From Novosphingobium sp. CF614 (lineage in GTDB: Bacteria; Pseudomonadota; Alphaproteobacteria; Sphingomonadales; Sphingomonadaceae): DNA of 43,733 nucleotides. The stretch covers positions 1 to 43,733 of the forward strand of contig NZ_FOOR01000022.1 of the NCBI RefSeq assembly GCF_900113255.1, in the 5' to 3' direction. A model generated the notes under the pieces. That model did no database searches. It was not told the origin of the DNA and worked only from the letters and a program-made list of their open reading frames with translations. The position numbers and the translations under genes are program-made. Position 1 is the stretch's first letter. Every line of letters starts with the position of its first letter. Positions 1 to 7,395 of the stretch are shown in pieces.

Positions 1-17
1 TATCCATCGCAACATAT

Positions 18-124
18 GCCATAGAATGTTCCACGGCTCGTCTCCCATGCATGAGGATAGGACCAGTTACAGGTCAACCCTCGATACTGCATGCCGGAGA
101 CGAGCTACCTACTGCGAACATGGC
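18..124 (-). ncRNA. Candidate structured RNA or long imperfect hairpin after gmk
   Basis: The segment folds on itself through a nested series of complementary blocks: 18-22 with 120-124, 28-31 with 116-119, 36-45 with 96-105 (a perfect 10-bp arm), 46-51 with 88-93 (6 bp), 53-56 with 79-82, and 61-64 with 72-75, leaving a 7-nt apical loop at 65-71. That is about 33 pairs in 107 nt, separated by small internal loops. It starts 3 nt after the gmk stop codon, so on the minus strand it would be the gmk 3' UTR. No T-run follows, so a classical terminator is doubtful. Strand and function are inferred. It could be an independent small RNA, an RNA-stability element or a DNA cruciform or repeat. I do not recognise a known RNA family. 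Confidence 0.4.
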
Positions 125-127
125 GTC

Positions 128-823
128 TCAGCTATTCTCGTCCGGTCGCATGAGTTCGCGCACGAAGCCGATCAGTCCGGTCTGGCGTGCGCGGCGCATC
201 CGTTCGGCCTCGAGGATCTTGGTCACTTTTTCGAAGCAGGTCCGGATATCGTCATTGACCACCACATAGTCGTAGCCGTCCCAGTGGCTGATCTCCGAAC
301 GGGCGCGTTCCATGCGTCCGGCGATCACTTCGGGGCTGTCGGTGCCGCGCCCGGTCAGGCGGCGGCGCAGTTCATCGATGCTGGGGGGCAGCAGGAATAC
401 GCGCACCACGTCGCGTTCCAGCTTCTGGTAGAGCTGCTGGGTGCCTTGCCAGTCGATGTCGAAGAGATAGTCCAGTCCCTCCTTGAGGCCGGCCTTCACT
501 TGCGCCTTGGGCGTGCCGTAGCAATGGCCGAAGACTTGCGCCCATTCGAGGAATTCTTCCTCCCCCACCATGCGATCGAATTCGGCCTGGCTGACGAAGT
601 GATAGTCCTTGCCGTCAACTTCGCCCGGGCGCGGCGGGCGGGTCGTCACGGAAACCGAGATGCAGATATGCGGATCATGCTCGAGCAGCATGCGCGAGAT
701 CGTCGTCTTGCCCGCGCCCGAGGGGGAGGACATGATGAACATCAGGCCGCGCCGGGCGAGCGTGCCGGTGGCTTCCGGCGAAGGGCCCTGCGAAGGAACG
801 GGCGAGGGGGCGGACTTGGGCAT
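128..823 (-). CDS. gmk: Guanylate kinase
   Basis: Phosphorylates GMP to GDP with ATP in cytoplasmic purine nucleotide synthesis. The P-loop SSPSGAGKT lies at about residues 32-40, followed by the GMP-binding region (TTRPPRPGEVDGKDYHFVS) and the conserved DIDWQGTQQL segment. From the ATG at 823 the protein is 231 residues, slightly longer than the usual 205-210 because of a Pro/Ser-rich N-terminal extension of about 25 residues. The frame stays open to 853, but those ten extra residues are unlike the family, so 823 is preferred. The P-loop has Ser where many homologues have Gly (GPSGxGK), which is a common variant. It ends just before the structured element at 18-124. Identification is secure; the exact start is less so. 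Confidence 0.96.
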   Translation of the reverse strand: MPKSAPSPVPSQGPSPEATGTLARRGLMFIMSSPSGAGKTTISRMLLEHDPHICISVSVTTRPPRPGEVDGKDYHFVSQAEFDRMVGEEEFLEWAQVFGHCYGTPKAQVKAGLKEGLDYLFDIDWQGTQQLYQKLERDVVRVFLLPPSIDELRRRLTGRGTDSPEVIAGRMERARSEISHWDGYDYVVVNDDIRTCFEKVTKILEAERMRRARQTGLIGFVRELMRPDENS

Positions 824-907
824 GCATACCCGATGGCGGGCCGGGCCGATCAAATCAACCCGGACCCACTCGCGGCATGTGGGAAAATAGCGGTCGAAGC
901 GGCCGGT

Positions 908-1357
908 TCAGTCCGCTTCGCCCTTCCTGGCCATGTCATCGAGCCTGGCCTCGCCCTCGCGCTTGGCGTCGCGCGCCTTGGCGCGGTCATAGAGCGTCTT
1001 GGCGACGAGCGCCCCGCCGACCAGGATGGCGCCGGGCACGGAGCGCAGCGCCATGCGCGCGAGCGCGCCGTGTACCAGGGTTTCGCTCCAGGTGCGGCCC
1101 TTCAGGATCTTGCGGGCCTTGTTGGGTGCGTAAGTGCGCCCGAGGAATGCCCGTTCGACCGCGTGGCGGGCAAGGATGGACCCGCCGCGCAGGGCAATGT
1201 CGGCGATGGCGAGATTGGTCGCGATGTTGGGGCTGGGGCCGTGCAATTGATCCGCCAGGGCCTGGGTCCCGGCCTTTTTCCCGGCTTGCTTCGCGGGCAA
1301 ATCGTCCCCCGGGCCGGATTCGTCGGGGCCAAATTCGTCAGGGCTGGGCCCGGTCAC
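908..1357 (-). CDS. Conserved hypothetical helical protein downstream of sspB
   Basis: I do not recognise this 149-residue protein. The first 35 residues are acidic and rich in Pro, Gly and Asp. The rest is Ala/Arg-rich and probably helical, with one moderately hydrophobic stretch (VPGAILVGGALVAKTLYDRA, about residues 106-125) and a charged C-terminal tail. The start is a GTG whose last two bases form part of the sspB stop codon (GTGA overlap at 1354-1357). This implies translational coupling to sspB and supports both the start and the reality of the gene. No signal peptide is evident. The single hydrophobic segment could be a membrane anchor or a buried helix. Nothing in the sequence gives a function. 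Confidence 0.75.
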   Translation of the reverse strand: MTGPSPDEFGPDESGPGDDLPAKQAGKKAGTQALADQLHGPSPNIATNLAIADIALRGGSILARHAVERAFLGRTYAPNKARKILKGRTWSETLVHGALARMALRSVPGAILVGGALVAKTLYDRAKARDAKREGEARLDDMARKGEAD

Positions 1358-1857
1358 TTCTTCTTGCCGAAATCCACCGAGACGACGTTCGAGCCGTCTT
1401 CGCTGGGAACGACGCGCGAAGCCAGGTCCCGATCCACCTGGTCGTTGCCGACGGGCCCTGCGATCTCATCTTCCCCATCGTCGGCCATGGCCTGGAACTG
1501 CAGGCCGAAGTCGACCGCCGGATCGACGAAGGCGGTGATCGCGGAGAACGGAATGTTCAGTTTTGCCGGCATTTGGTTGAAGCTGAGACCGACCGAGAAA
1601 CCTTGATCCGATACCGAGAGATCCCAGAACTTGTTCTGCAGGACGATCGTCATCTCATCGGGAAAACGGGCCTTCAGGTCCGCCGGAATGTTCACGCCGG
1701 GGGCGGCGGTCTTGAAGGTTATATAGAAGTGATGGCTTCCCGGAAGCACGCCGTTGGCGGCTTCCACTTGGCCGAGCACGCGCCCGACCACGGCGCGCAA
1801 GGCTTCCTGCACGATTTCATCGTAGGGGATCAGGCTGTCTGGCGTTGTATCGTTCAT
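1354..1857 (-). CDS. sspB: SspB-family ClpXP adaptor (alphaproteobacterial type)
   Basis: Adaptor that tethers ssrA-tagged and some other substrates to the ClpXP protease in the cytoplasm. The 167-residue protein shows the alpha-type SspB fold signature: YDEIVQEALRAVVGRVL at the N terminus, HHFYITFKTAAPGV, DEMTIVLQNKFWDLSV, and NIPFSAITAFVDPAVDFGLQF. These correspond closely to the Caulobacter adaptor family. A disordered acidic linker follows and the protein ends in VVSVDFGKKK, the position where SspB proteins carry the ClpX-docking tail. The gene is divergent from hisB, and the 228-bp space between them contains an 11-bp tandem repeat. It overlaps the next gene by 4 bp. Confidence 0.93.
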   Translation of the reverse strand: MNDTTPDSLIPYDEIVQEALRAVVGRVLGQVEAANGVLPGSHHFYITFKTAAPGVNIPADLKARFPDEMTIVLQNKFWDLSVSDQGFSVGLSFNQMPAKLNIPFSAITAFVDPAVDFGLQFQAMADDGEDEIAGPVGNDQVDRDLASRVVPSEDGSNVVSVDFGKKK

Positions 1858-1988
1858 CGCGCCCTAGGTGCGCATCGTTCAAGGGACGGTCAAGCCGTTA
1901 CGGCAGTGAATTTACGTCGTTTCGATCGTTTTACCAAGGAAATCGACGTGCGTTCACCAGGCACGCCTGCTTGCGAGCCCCAGACCGA

Positions 1989-2041
1989 GCATGGACCAAG
2001 CATGGACCAAGCATGGACCAAGCATGGACCAAGCATGGACC
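1989..2041. repeat. 11-bp tandem repeat, about 4.8 copies
   Basis: The unit GCATGGACCAA repeats perfectly at 1989, 2000, 2011 and 2022, with a partial fifth copy from 2033. It sits in the shared upstream region of sspB (minus) and hisB (plus), about 45 bp before the hisB start. Because 11 bp is close to one helical turn, the copies face the same side of the DNA. It may be a variable-number tract or a set of protein-binding sites. Perfect identity between copies suggests recent slippage. Confidence 0.9.
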
Positions 2042-2085
2042 GCGCGCGATTGATTCCCGCACGCACAGGTCTATAGGCGCTTGCC

Positions 2086-2679
2086 ATGCGTACCGCTTCG
2101 ATCGCCCGCAAGACTCATGAAACCGACATTTCCGTCGAAGTGAACCTCGATGGTTGCGGGACTTACGACGTCTCCACCGGCATCGGCTTCCTCGATCACA
2201 TGATCGAGCAGTTCTCGCGCCATTCGCTGATCGACATCCGCTGCCGGATCGTCGGCGACCTGCACGTAGACCAGCATCACACCACCGAGGACAGCGCCAT
2301 CGCCATCGGCCAGGCCATAGCCCAGGCGCTGGGCGACAAGGCGGGGATCGGCCGCTACGGTTCCGCCTATTCGCCGATGGACGAGGCGCTCGTGCGCGTT
2401 GCGCTCGATATTTCCGGGCGGCCCTATTTCGTGTGGAAGGCCGATTTCACCCAGGAGAAACTGGGCGAGCTCGATACCGAGCTGGTCGAGCATTGGTTCC
2501 ATTCCATCGGCCAGGCGGTGGGCATCACGCTGCACGTCGAGCTGCTCTACGGCACCAACAACCATCACGTCTGCGAGGCGATCTTCAAGGGCTTTGCCCG
2601 CGCCATGCGCAGTGCGGTCGAACGCGATCCGCGCAAGGGCGGGGCGATCCCTTCGACCAAGGGCCAACTCGGGGGCTGA
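2086..2679 (+). CDS. hisB: Imidazoleglycerol-phosphate dehydratase
   Basis: Removes water from imidazole glycerol phosphate to give imidazole acetol phosphate, in histidine synthesis. At 197 residues it is the monofunctional bacterial type, without the histidinol-phosphatase domain of the enterobacterial fusion. Metal-binding motifs are visible: DHMIEQFSRHS near residues 43-53, HHTTEDSAIAIGQA, and the second-half repeat EHWFHSIGQAVGITLHVE with NNHHVCEAIFKGFARA. It is first in a hisB-hisH-hisA-hisF run. The ATG at 2086 gives the normal N terminus (RTASIARKTHETDISVEV). Its promoter presumably lies in the repeat-bearing region shared with sspB. Confidence 0.97.
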   Translation: MRTASIARKTHETDISVEVNLDGCGTYDVSTGIGFLDHMIEQFSRHSLIDIRCRIVGDLHVDQHHTTEDSAIAIGQAIAQALGDKAGIGRYGSAYSPMDEALVRVALDISGRPYFVWKADFTQEKLGELDTELVEHWFHSIGQAVGITLHVELLYGTNNHHVCEAIFKGFARAMRSAVERDPRKGGAIPSTKGQLGG

Positions 2680-2689
2680 GGCGCGCAGC

Positions 2690-3319
2690 ATGGCGGAAGT
2701 CCTGGCCTTGATCGACTACGGCGCCGGCAACCTCCATTCGGTTGCCAACGCGCTCAAGGCGGCGGGCGCGCCCGATGTGGCGGTGACGGCCGATCCCGAG
2801 GTGGTGCGCGCGGCGGACCGCATCGTCCTTCCCGGCGTCGGCTCGTTCAAGGCCTGTGCTGAGGGGCTCTGGAGCATTCCCGGGATGGTCGCGGCGATGA
2901 CCGAACGCGTCCACGTCGGCGGCGCGCCGTTCCTGGGCATTTGCGTCGGCATGCAACTGCTCGCCACGCGCGGGCTGGAACATGGCGTGACCGAGGGCCT
3001 GGACTGGATCGCGGGCGAAGTGCGGCTGATCGAGCGTACCGATCCCGCCATCAAGATCCCGCACATGGGTTGGAACGATGTCGCGCTCGGCCGCAATGAT
3101 CCGGCCTGCGGCCTGGTCGAGCCGGGCGAGGCCTATTTCCTGCATTCCTACCACTTCGCGCCGGAGGATGGCCGCACCGTGGCGGCGATGACCGACCACG
3201 GCGGCGGCTTGGTCGCGGCGGTGGGCCGGGACAACGTGGTGGGCGTGCAGTTCCACCCGGAGAAGAGCCAGGCCTACGGCCTTTCGCTGTTGGCGCGGTT
3301 TCTGGAGTGGAAGCCGTGA
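2690..3319 (+). CDS. hisH: Imidazole glycerol phosphate synthase, glutaminase subunit
   Basis: Class I glutamine amidotransferase subunit that feeds ammonia to HisF. The 209 residues begin MAEVLALIDYGAGNLHSVAN, as expected for the family. The catalytic Cys lies in LGICVGMQLLA at about residue 85, and the His-Glu pair of the triad lies in GVQFHPEKSQ near the C terminus. The oxyanion-strand segment VLPGVGSF is present. An open frame extends upstream to 2399 but overlaps hisB, so the ATG at 2690, 10 bp after the hisB stop, is the start. It works as a heterodimer with the hisF product encoded two genes downstream. Confidence 0.97.
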   Translation: MAEVLALIDYGAGNLHSVANALKAAGAPDVAVTADPEVVRAADRIVLPGVGSFKACAEGLWSIPGMVAAMTERVHVGGAPFLGICVGMQLLATRGLEHGVTEGLDWIAGEVRLIERTDPAIKIPHMGWNDVALGRNDPACGLVEPGEAYFLHSYHFAPEDGRTVAAMTDHGGGLVAAVGRDNVVGVQFHPEKSQAYGLSLLARFLEWKP

Positions 3320-3422
3320 TCGCCACGCGGCCCCGCAATCCCAAACTCCGTCGCCATCCCGGTGATGGGAATCTGGAATGGGAGATTTTCGCAATGACCC
3401 TCTGCGCCGGGCCGGCCCTGGC

Positions 3423-4151
3423 ATGATCGTATTTCCCGCCATCGACCTCAAGCAGGGCCAGGTCGTGCGTCTTGCCGAAGGCGACATGGCGCGGGCCACC
3501 GTCTATGGCGACAACCCGGCCGCGCAGGCCCTGCTGTTCGCCGAAGCCGGCTCGCAGTTCCTCCACGTCGTCGATCTGGATGGCTCCTTCGCGGGACGGG
3601 CCGAGAACCGCGAGGCGGTGGAGGCGATTATCGAGGTCTTCCCCGGCCATGTGCAGCTTGGCGGCGGCATCCGCACGCCGGAGGCGGTCGCGGGCTGGTT
3701 CGATCTGGGGGTGTCGCGCATCGTCATGGGCACCGCCGCGCTCAAGGACCCGCGGTTCGTCAAGGACATGGCGCGCGAATATCCCGGCGGCATCGTCGTT
3801 GCGGTGGACGCGCGCGACGGCATGGTCGCGACCGAGGGCTGGGCGGAAGTGTCGGACGTCTCGATCGTCGACATGGCGCGCCGGTTCGAGGACGCGGGCG
3901 TCGCCAGCCTGCTGTTCACCGACATCGGCCGCGACGGCCTGCTCAAGGGCTGCAACATCGATGCGACCGTGGAACTGGCCCGCCGGACCGACCTGCCGGT
4001 GATCGCCTCGGGCGGGGTGAAGGGCCTGGACGACATCCGCATGCTGGCGCTCCATGCCCAGGACGGGATTGAGGGCGTGATTACCGGGCGGGCGCTTTAC
4101 GACGGGCGGCTTGACCTTGCCGCCGCGATCGCGATGGCGGCGAAATCATGA
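3423..4151 (+). CDS. hisA: ProFAR isomerase
   Basis: 1-(5-phosphoribosyl)-5-[(5-phosphoribosylamino)methylideneamino]imidazole-4-carboxamide isomerase, a (beta/alpha)8 barrel of 242 residues and the step before IGP synthase. The N terminus MIVFPAIDLKQGQVVRL carries the catalytic Asp at residue 8. The second catalytic Asp is in LLFTDIGRDGLLKG. The phosphate-binding half-barrel repeats are LGGGIRTPE and IASGGVKGLDD. The open frame extends to 3378, but those residues do not match the family, so the ATG at 3423 is preferred. About 100 bp separate it from hisH. Its last four bases overlap the hisF start (ATGA), so hisA and hisF are translationally coupled. Confidence 0.96.
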   Translation: MIVFPAIDLKQGQVVRLAEGDMARATVYGDNPAAQALLFAEAGSQFLHVVDLDGSFAGRAENREAVEAIIEVFPGHVQLGGGIRTPEAVAGWFDLGVSRIVMGTAALKDPRFVKDMAREYPGGIVVAVDARDGMVATEGWAEVSDVSIVDMARRFEDAGVASLLFTDIGRDGLLKGCNIDATVELARRTDLPVIASGGVKGLDDIRMLALHAQDGIEGVITGRALYDGRLDLAAAIAMAAKS

Positions 4152-4909
4152 CCGTCCGCGTCCGCGTCATTCCCTGTCTCGACGTTGCCAATGGCCGCGT
4201 CGTCAAGGGCGTGAACTTCGTCGACCTCAAGGATGCCGGCGATCCGGTCGAACAGGCGCGGGCCTATGATGCGGCTGGGGCGGACGAGCTGTGTTTCCTC
4301 GACATCTCGGCCAGCCACGAAGGGCGCGGAACCCTGCTCGATATCGTCCAGCGTACCGCCGAGGTCTGCTTCATGCCGCTCACCGTCGGCGGCGGGGTGC
4401 GGACGGTGGAAGACGCGCGGGCGCTGCTGCTGGCCGGGGCCGACAAGGTCGCGGTCAATTCGGCCGCGGTCTCGCGCCCGGAAGTGGTGGCGGACATTGC
4501 CGGGAAATTCGGCTCTCAGTGTATCGTCGCCTCGGTCGATGCGCGGCGCACGGCGCCGGGCAAGTGGGAAATCTTCACCCACGGCGGCCGCAAGGCGACC
4601 GGGATCGACGCGCTGGAGCATGCGGTGAAACTGGCCGCTTACGGGGCCGGAGAACTGCTTGTCACCTCGATGGATGGCGACGGCACCCAGAACGGCTACG
4701 ACCTTGAGCTCACGCGCGCGATCGCCGATGCGGTTTCGGTTCCGGTGATCGCCTCGGGCGGGGTCGGCACGCTCGATCACCTTGTCGCCGGTGTCACCCG
4801 GGGGCACGCCAGCGCGGTGCTGGCCGCCTCGATCTTCCACTTCGGCAAGCATTCGATCGCAGAGGCGCATTCGGCCTTGCGCGCCGCCGGATTGCCCGCG
4901 CGGGGATAG
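4148..4909 (+). CDS. hisF: Imidazole glycerol phosphate synthase, cyclase subunit
   Basis: Cyclase half of IGP synthase. It uses ammonia from HisH to make imidazole glycerol phosphate and AICAR. The 253-residue barrel starts VRVIPCLDVANGRVVKGVNF with the catalytic Asp at about residue 12. The second catalytic Asp is in TSMDGDGTQNGYD. Phosphate-binding motifs TVGGGVRTVEDA and IASGGVGTLDH are intact. It overlaps hisA by 4 bp. Many alphaproteobacteria have hisE next. Here the following 110 bp contain no gene, and the next frame encodes a short PEP-CTERM protein. Confidence 0.97.
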   Translation: MTVRVRVIPCLDVANGRVVKGVNFVDLKDAGDPVEQARAYDAAGADELCFLDISASHEGRGTLLDIVQRTAEVCFMPLTVGGGVRTVEDARALLLAGADKVAVNSAAVSRPEVVADIAGKFGSQCIVASVDARRTAPGKWEIFTHGGRKATGIDALEHAVKLAAYGAGELLVTSMDGDGTQNGYDLELTRAIADAVSVPVIASGGVGTLDHLVAGVTRGHASAVLAASIFHFGKHSIAEAHSALRAAGLPARG

Positions 4910-5050
4910 GCTCCCGGGAACAGGCGGAGTCCCGAGGGAAACGATCGGCGATCCATCTGATCCGTATCGGGACACTCGCGTAACCGCCCTTGCCGCGGTG
5001 CGGCGATCGGTCGATCGTTCATGCGAAGCCTCGATTCGCAGGAGATCCCC

Positions 5051-5224
5051 TTGCTCCTCCTCAGATATCTGCCGGCCATGGTGCCGGCCCTCCTCGTGGC
5101 TGTCCCGGCTCATGCGTCGGGAGGCACGCCACTTCCCGAACCCAGCAGCTTGTTCCTGCTGGGCATGGGTATCGTCGGTGTGATCGTCGGCCGCCGGTTC
5201 TCGTCCAAGGACAGCCAGGACTGA
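5051..5224 (+). CDS. Minimal PEP-CTERM protein
   Basis: A 57-residue protein made of little more than two sorting signals. The N terminus is a signal peptide ending near PAHA. After a mature stretch of only about eight residues comes a PEP-CTERM tail: the PEP tripeptide in PLPEPSSLFL, a hydrophobic helix (LLGMGIVGVIVG), then RR and a short polar end. In this family the tail is recognised by exosortase (EpsH/XrtA type) at the inner membrane. The TTG at 5051 is chosen because AGGAG lies 6 bp upstream (5040-5044). An in-frame ATG at 5021 has no visible ribosome-binding site. No exosortase gene is in the window. What so small a sorted protein does is unknown. Confidence 0.65.
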   Translation: MLLLRYLPAMVPALLVAVPAHASGGTPLPEPSSLFLLGMGIVGVIVGRRFSSKDSQD

Positions 5225-5231
5225 TTCGATA

Positions 5232-5250
5232 GGTTCCCTTGACCGGAACC
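5232..5250 (+). terminator. Weak hairpin after the PEP-CTERM gene
   Basis: GGTTCC at 5232-5237 pairs with GGAACC at 5245-5250 around a 7-nt loop, 8 bp after the stop codon. There is no T-run, so termination is only a possibility. The rest of the space up to prmA is AT-richer near 5337-5372 and shows no gene. Confidence 0.25.
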
Positions 5251-5404
5251 CACGCCCTCGCCCTTCCATGGGCCCGGGGCGCGCGGCATGGTTCGCACTT
5301 TCTAGCGCGGGATGTGCCCAGGCAGAGGCGGATCCCGCTCTATTTGTTATTTGTTTTCCGCATTTTGCGAGTTGTCCGGTGATGCCACCCGACTTCAGAA
5401 TGCT

Positions 5405-6307
5405 CTAGCCGCGCCGTTTCCTCAGCCACAGGATCGACCAGTCGCCGTTGACCATGCGCGCGGCCAGTCGCATGCCCGCCTTGCGGCAGGCGGCACGCAC
5501 TGCCGCTTCCTGCGTCTCCAGCAAGCCGGCCAGCAGCAGGTGCCCGCCTGGAACCAGCGCCGCGCCGAAGTCCGCCGCCAGCGCGACGAGCGGGGCGGCC
5601 AGGATGTTCGCCATGATGAGGTCATAGGGTCCGCGCGCGGTGAGCAGCGGGTGGTCCATGCCATCGGCCACCGTCATCACCAGCTCTCCGCCGCGCGGCC
5701 CCATGGCGACGTTGTTGGCCTTGGCATTGGCTTCGACGACTCCGGGGCAGACGGCGTCGATGTCGCTCGCGGTCGCCAGCGCGCGCGGCCATAGCGCCAG
5801 CGCCGCGAAGGCCAGCAGCCCGGTGCCGGTGCCGATATCGGCGCAATTGCGCACCATCACGCCGCGCGCCTTCATATGGGTGAGCATGGCAAGGCATCCG
5901 GCGGTGGTCGCATGCTGGCCGGTGCCGAAGGCCTGGCTGGCGGGAATCGCGAAATCGATCACGCCCGGCTCGTCGCTGGCGGGATGATCGGGCGTATGGA
6001 CATGGAAACGACCGGCGCGAATCGGTTCGAGTCCCTGCTGGCTTACGACCAGCCAGTCCGCCTCGGGCAGTTCCTCGATCTCGAAGCGCGGAGGCGCGCC
6101 GGCGAACAGCGCGGCGATCGCCGCCTCGTCGGTTGGTGTCGGCTCGTGGGTGAGCCAGGCTTCCAGCCGCCAGTCCTCGGGGCGATTCTCGGCGATCTCG
6201 CTGCCCGACAGGACGATCTCGGGATCCCAGTCGAGCGCGTCCTCGTGCGCGACCAGCGCGGCCTGGATCACCGGGCGCGGCGCCAGGGCGGTCATTTTCC
6301 AGCTCAC
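5405..6307 (-). CDS. prmA: Ribosomal protein L11 methyltransferase
   Basis: SAM-dependent enzyme that trimethylates several residues of ribosomal protein L11 in the cytoplasm. The N-terminal substrate-recognition domain spans about residues 1-110. The AdoMet-binding core follows, with the family motif FAIPASQAFGTGQHATTAGC, then ADIGTGTGLLAFAA (motif I), the acidic ASDIDAVCPGVVEANA, and MANILAAPL, a variant of the NPPY-like NILA motif seen in PrmA. At 300 residues it is of normal length. A GTG at 6307 overlaps the stop of the upstream beta-lactamase gene (GTGA). An ATG at 6295 is an alternative start. The overlap indicates that both are read from one transcript. Confidence 0.95.
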   Translation of the reverse strand: MSWKMTALAPRPVIQAALVAHEDALDWDPEIVLSGSEIAENRPEDWRLEAWLTHEPTPTDEAAIAALFAGAPPRFEIEELPEADWLVVSQQGLEPIRAGRFHVHTPDHPASDEPGVIDFAIPASQAFGTGQHATTAGCLAMLTHMKARGVMVRNCADIGTGTGLLAFAALALWPRALATASDIDAVCPGVVEANAKANNVAMGPRGGELVMTVADGMDHPLLTARGPYDLIMANILAAPLVALAADFGAALVPGGHLLLAGLLETQEAAVRAACRKAGMRLAARMVNGDWSILWLRKRRG

Positions 6308-7248
6308 GGGCGCGGTTCCGTCGCTTCAAGATCGAGCCGGGCGGCGAAGCGCTGCCGCGCCGCTTCGGCATAGTCGCGGCAGGCCGAGGCATTGACGAGG
6401 GGGGCCTTGCCGGCGAAGCGATCCATCATGTCGCTGGCGGCCGGGTGCGGCGTCAGCAGCAGGTCGCACGGAAGTGCGCCGATTCGCACCAGGCCCAGGC
6501 GTACCTGGGCGATGCGGTCCCGGTGGTCGGAAAAACGGTAGGCGTCGGCCGAGATCGTGGACGCGCTGTCGGCATAGGCGATCATCCGGCAGCTGAAGTC
6601 CGGGGTGCAGGACTGCCAGGTCCAGCTGGTCGAGCCGGGGGCATGGACGGGGGTGGCGTGGACGGTGATGGCGATGCGCCCGACAACGAGGCTGTTGCCC
6701 TCGGCCAGTACGCGGTCGACCACAGTGGGCTCGAACCCGTGGATGGAGCCGTATTGCGGATCGGCGGGGTCTGGCTGCCCGGATCGCAGGACCGCCGCCG
6801 CCGGGACGAGCGCGGCGACTTTGGCGCCTGTCGCGCGCCGCAGCGCGGCCAGCGCGCCGACATGGTCGAAATGCTCGTGGCTGGAGACGATCCAGCGCAC
6901 GTCCTCGGGCCGGAAGCCCAGCTTGCGGATATTGTCCAGCACCAGTCCAGCCGCCTCGGCCGGGCCGCCGTCGATCAGCACGTGGCCGTCGTCCCCGGTA
7001 ATCAGGATCGCCGTGATGCCGCAGGTGCCGACATACCATGTATTGCCGAATATCTGCGCGGGCGGCGCCGGGTCGGACCATCCGTCATGGCCAGCGCAGG
7101 CTTCCGCAAGCTGCCGGCTGGAAGGCGGGGCGGCGGCTGGGGCGGGGGTCGGGGCAGCGGTTGGGGCAGGGGGCGGAGTGGTGTCGGCCGCCGTGGGCCC
7201 CGCGGTCAGCAAGGCGGCCAGGAACATGGTCCGGAATATGCGAGTCAT
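6304..7248 (-). CDS. bla: Subclass B3 metallo-beta-lactamase
   Basis: Zinc hydrolase predicted to open beta-lactam rings in the periplasm. A signal peptide (about residues 1-22) is followed by an unusually long Pro/Ala/Thr-rich linker (about 23-44). All B3 zinc ligands are visible: the motif SSHEHFDH (H124, H126, D128, H129), H202 in HATPVHAPGSTSWTW, and H268 in LLTPHPAAS. The ending and the SWTW segment are typical of B3 enzymes such as L1 or chromosomal sphingomonad enzymes. At 314 residues it is near normal length plus the linker. It overlaps prmA by 4 bp and is divergent from sdhC. A GGAG lies just before the ATG. The actual substrate range cannot be read from sequence. Confidence 0.9.
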   Translation of the reverse strand: MTRIFRTMFLAALLTAGPTAADTTPPPAPTAAPTPAPAAAPPSSRQLAEACAGHDGWSDPAPPAQIFGNTWYVGTCGITAILITGDDGHVLIDGGPAEAAGLVLDNIRKLGFRPEDVRWIVSSHEHFDHVGALAALRRATGAKVAALVPAAAVLRSGQPDPADPQYGSIHGFEPTVVDRVLAEGNSLVVGRIAITVHATPVHAPGSTSWTWQSCTPDFSCRMIAYADSASTISADAYRFSDHRDRIAQVRLGLVRIGALPCDLLLTPHPAASDMMDRFAGKAPLVNASACRDYAEAARQRFAARLDLEATEPRP

Positions 7249-7395
7249 GTCTCCGCTTTAGTCCTGGCCGGCAAGATAGGCCAGCAGTGCCGCACGATCT
7301 CGCGTTGCGGAACTTGCACCAGTCGGCGATTTGGCTAAGGGGACTTCGACGAGGGCAGTCTGCCGCGCTGCCGCAGGCAAGGGATTCGCAAGAGC

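Noticed and set aside
18..124. A retron non-coding RNA
   Set aside because: The long nested hairpin prompted the idea, but there is no reverse transcriptase in the window and the element sits tightly behind gmk. DNA to the left is not available.
26..1606. A long open frame on the plus strand across gmk and its neighbours
   Set aside because: It is antisense to gmk and sspB, which have clear family motifs. Its translation is low-complexity Ala/Gly/Arg text typical of GC-rich shadow frames.
1989..2041. CRISPR-like array
   Set aside because: The repeats are contiguous 11-bp units with no spacers, and no cas gene is present.
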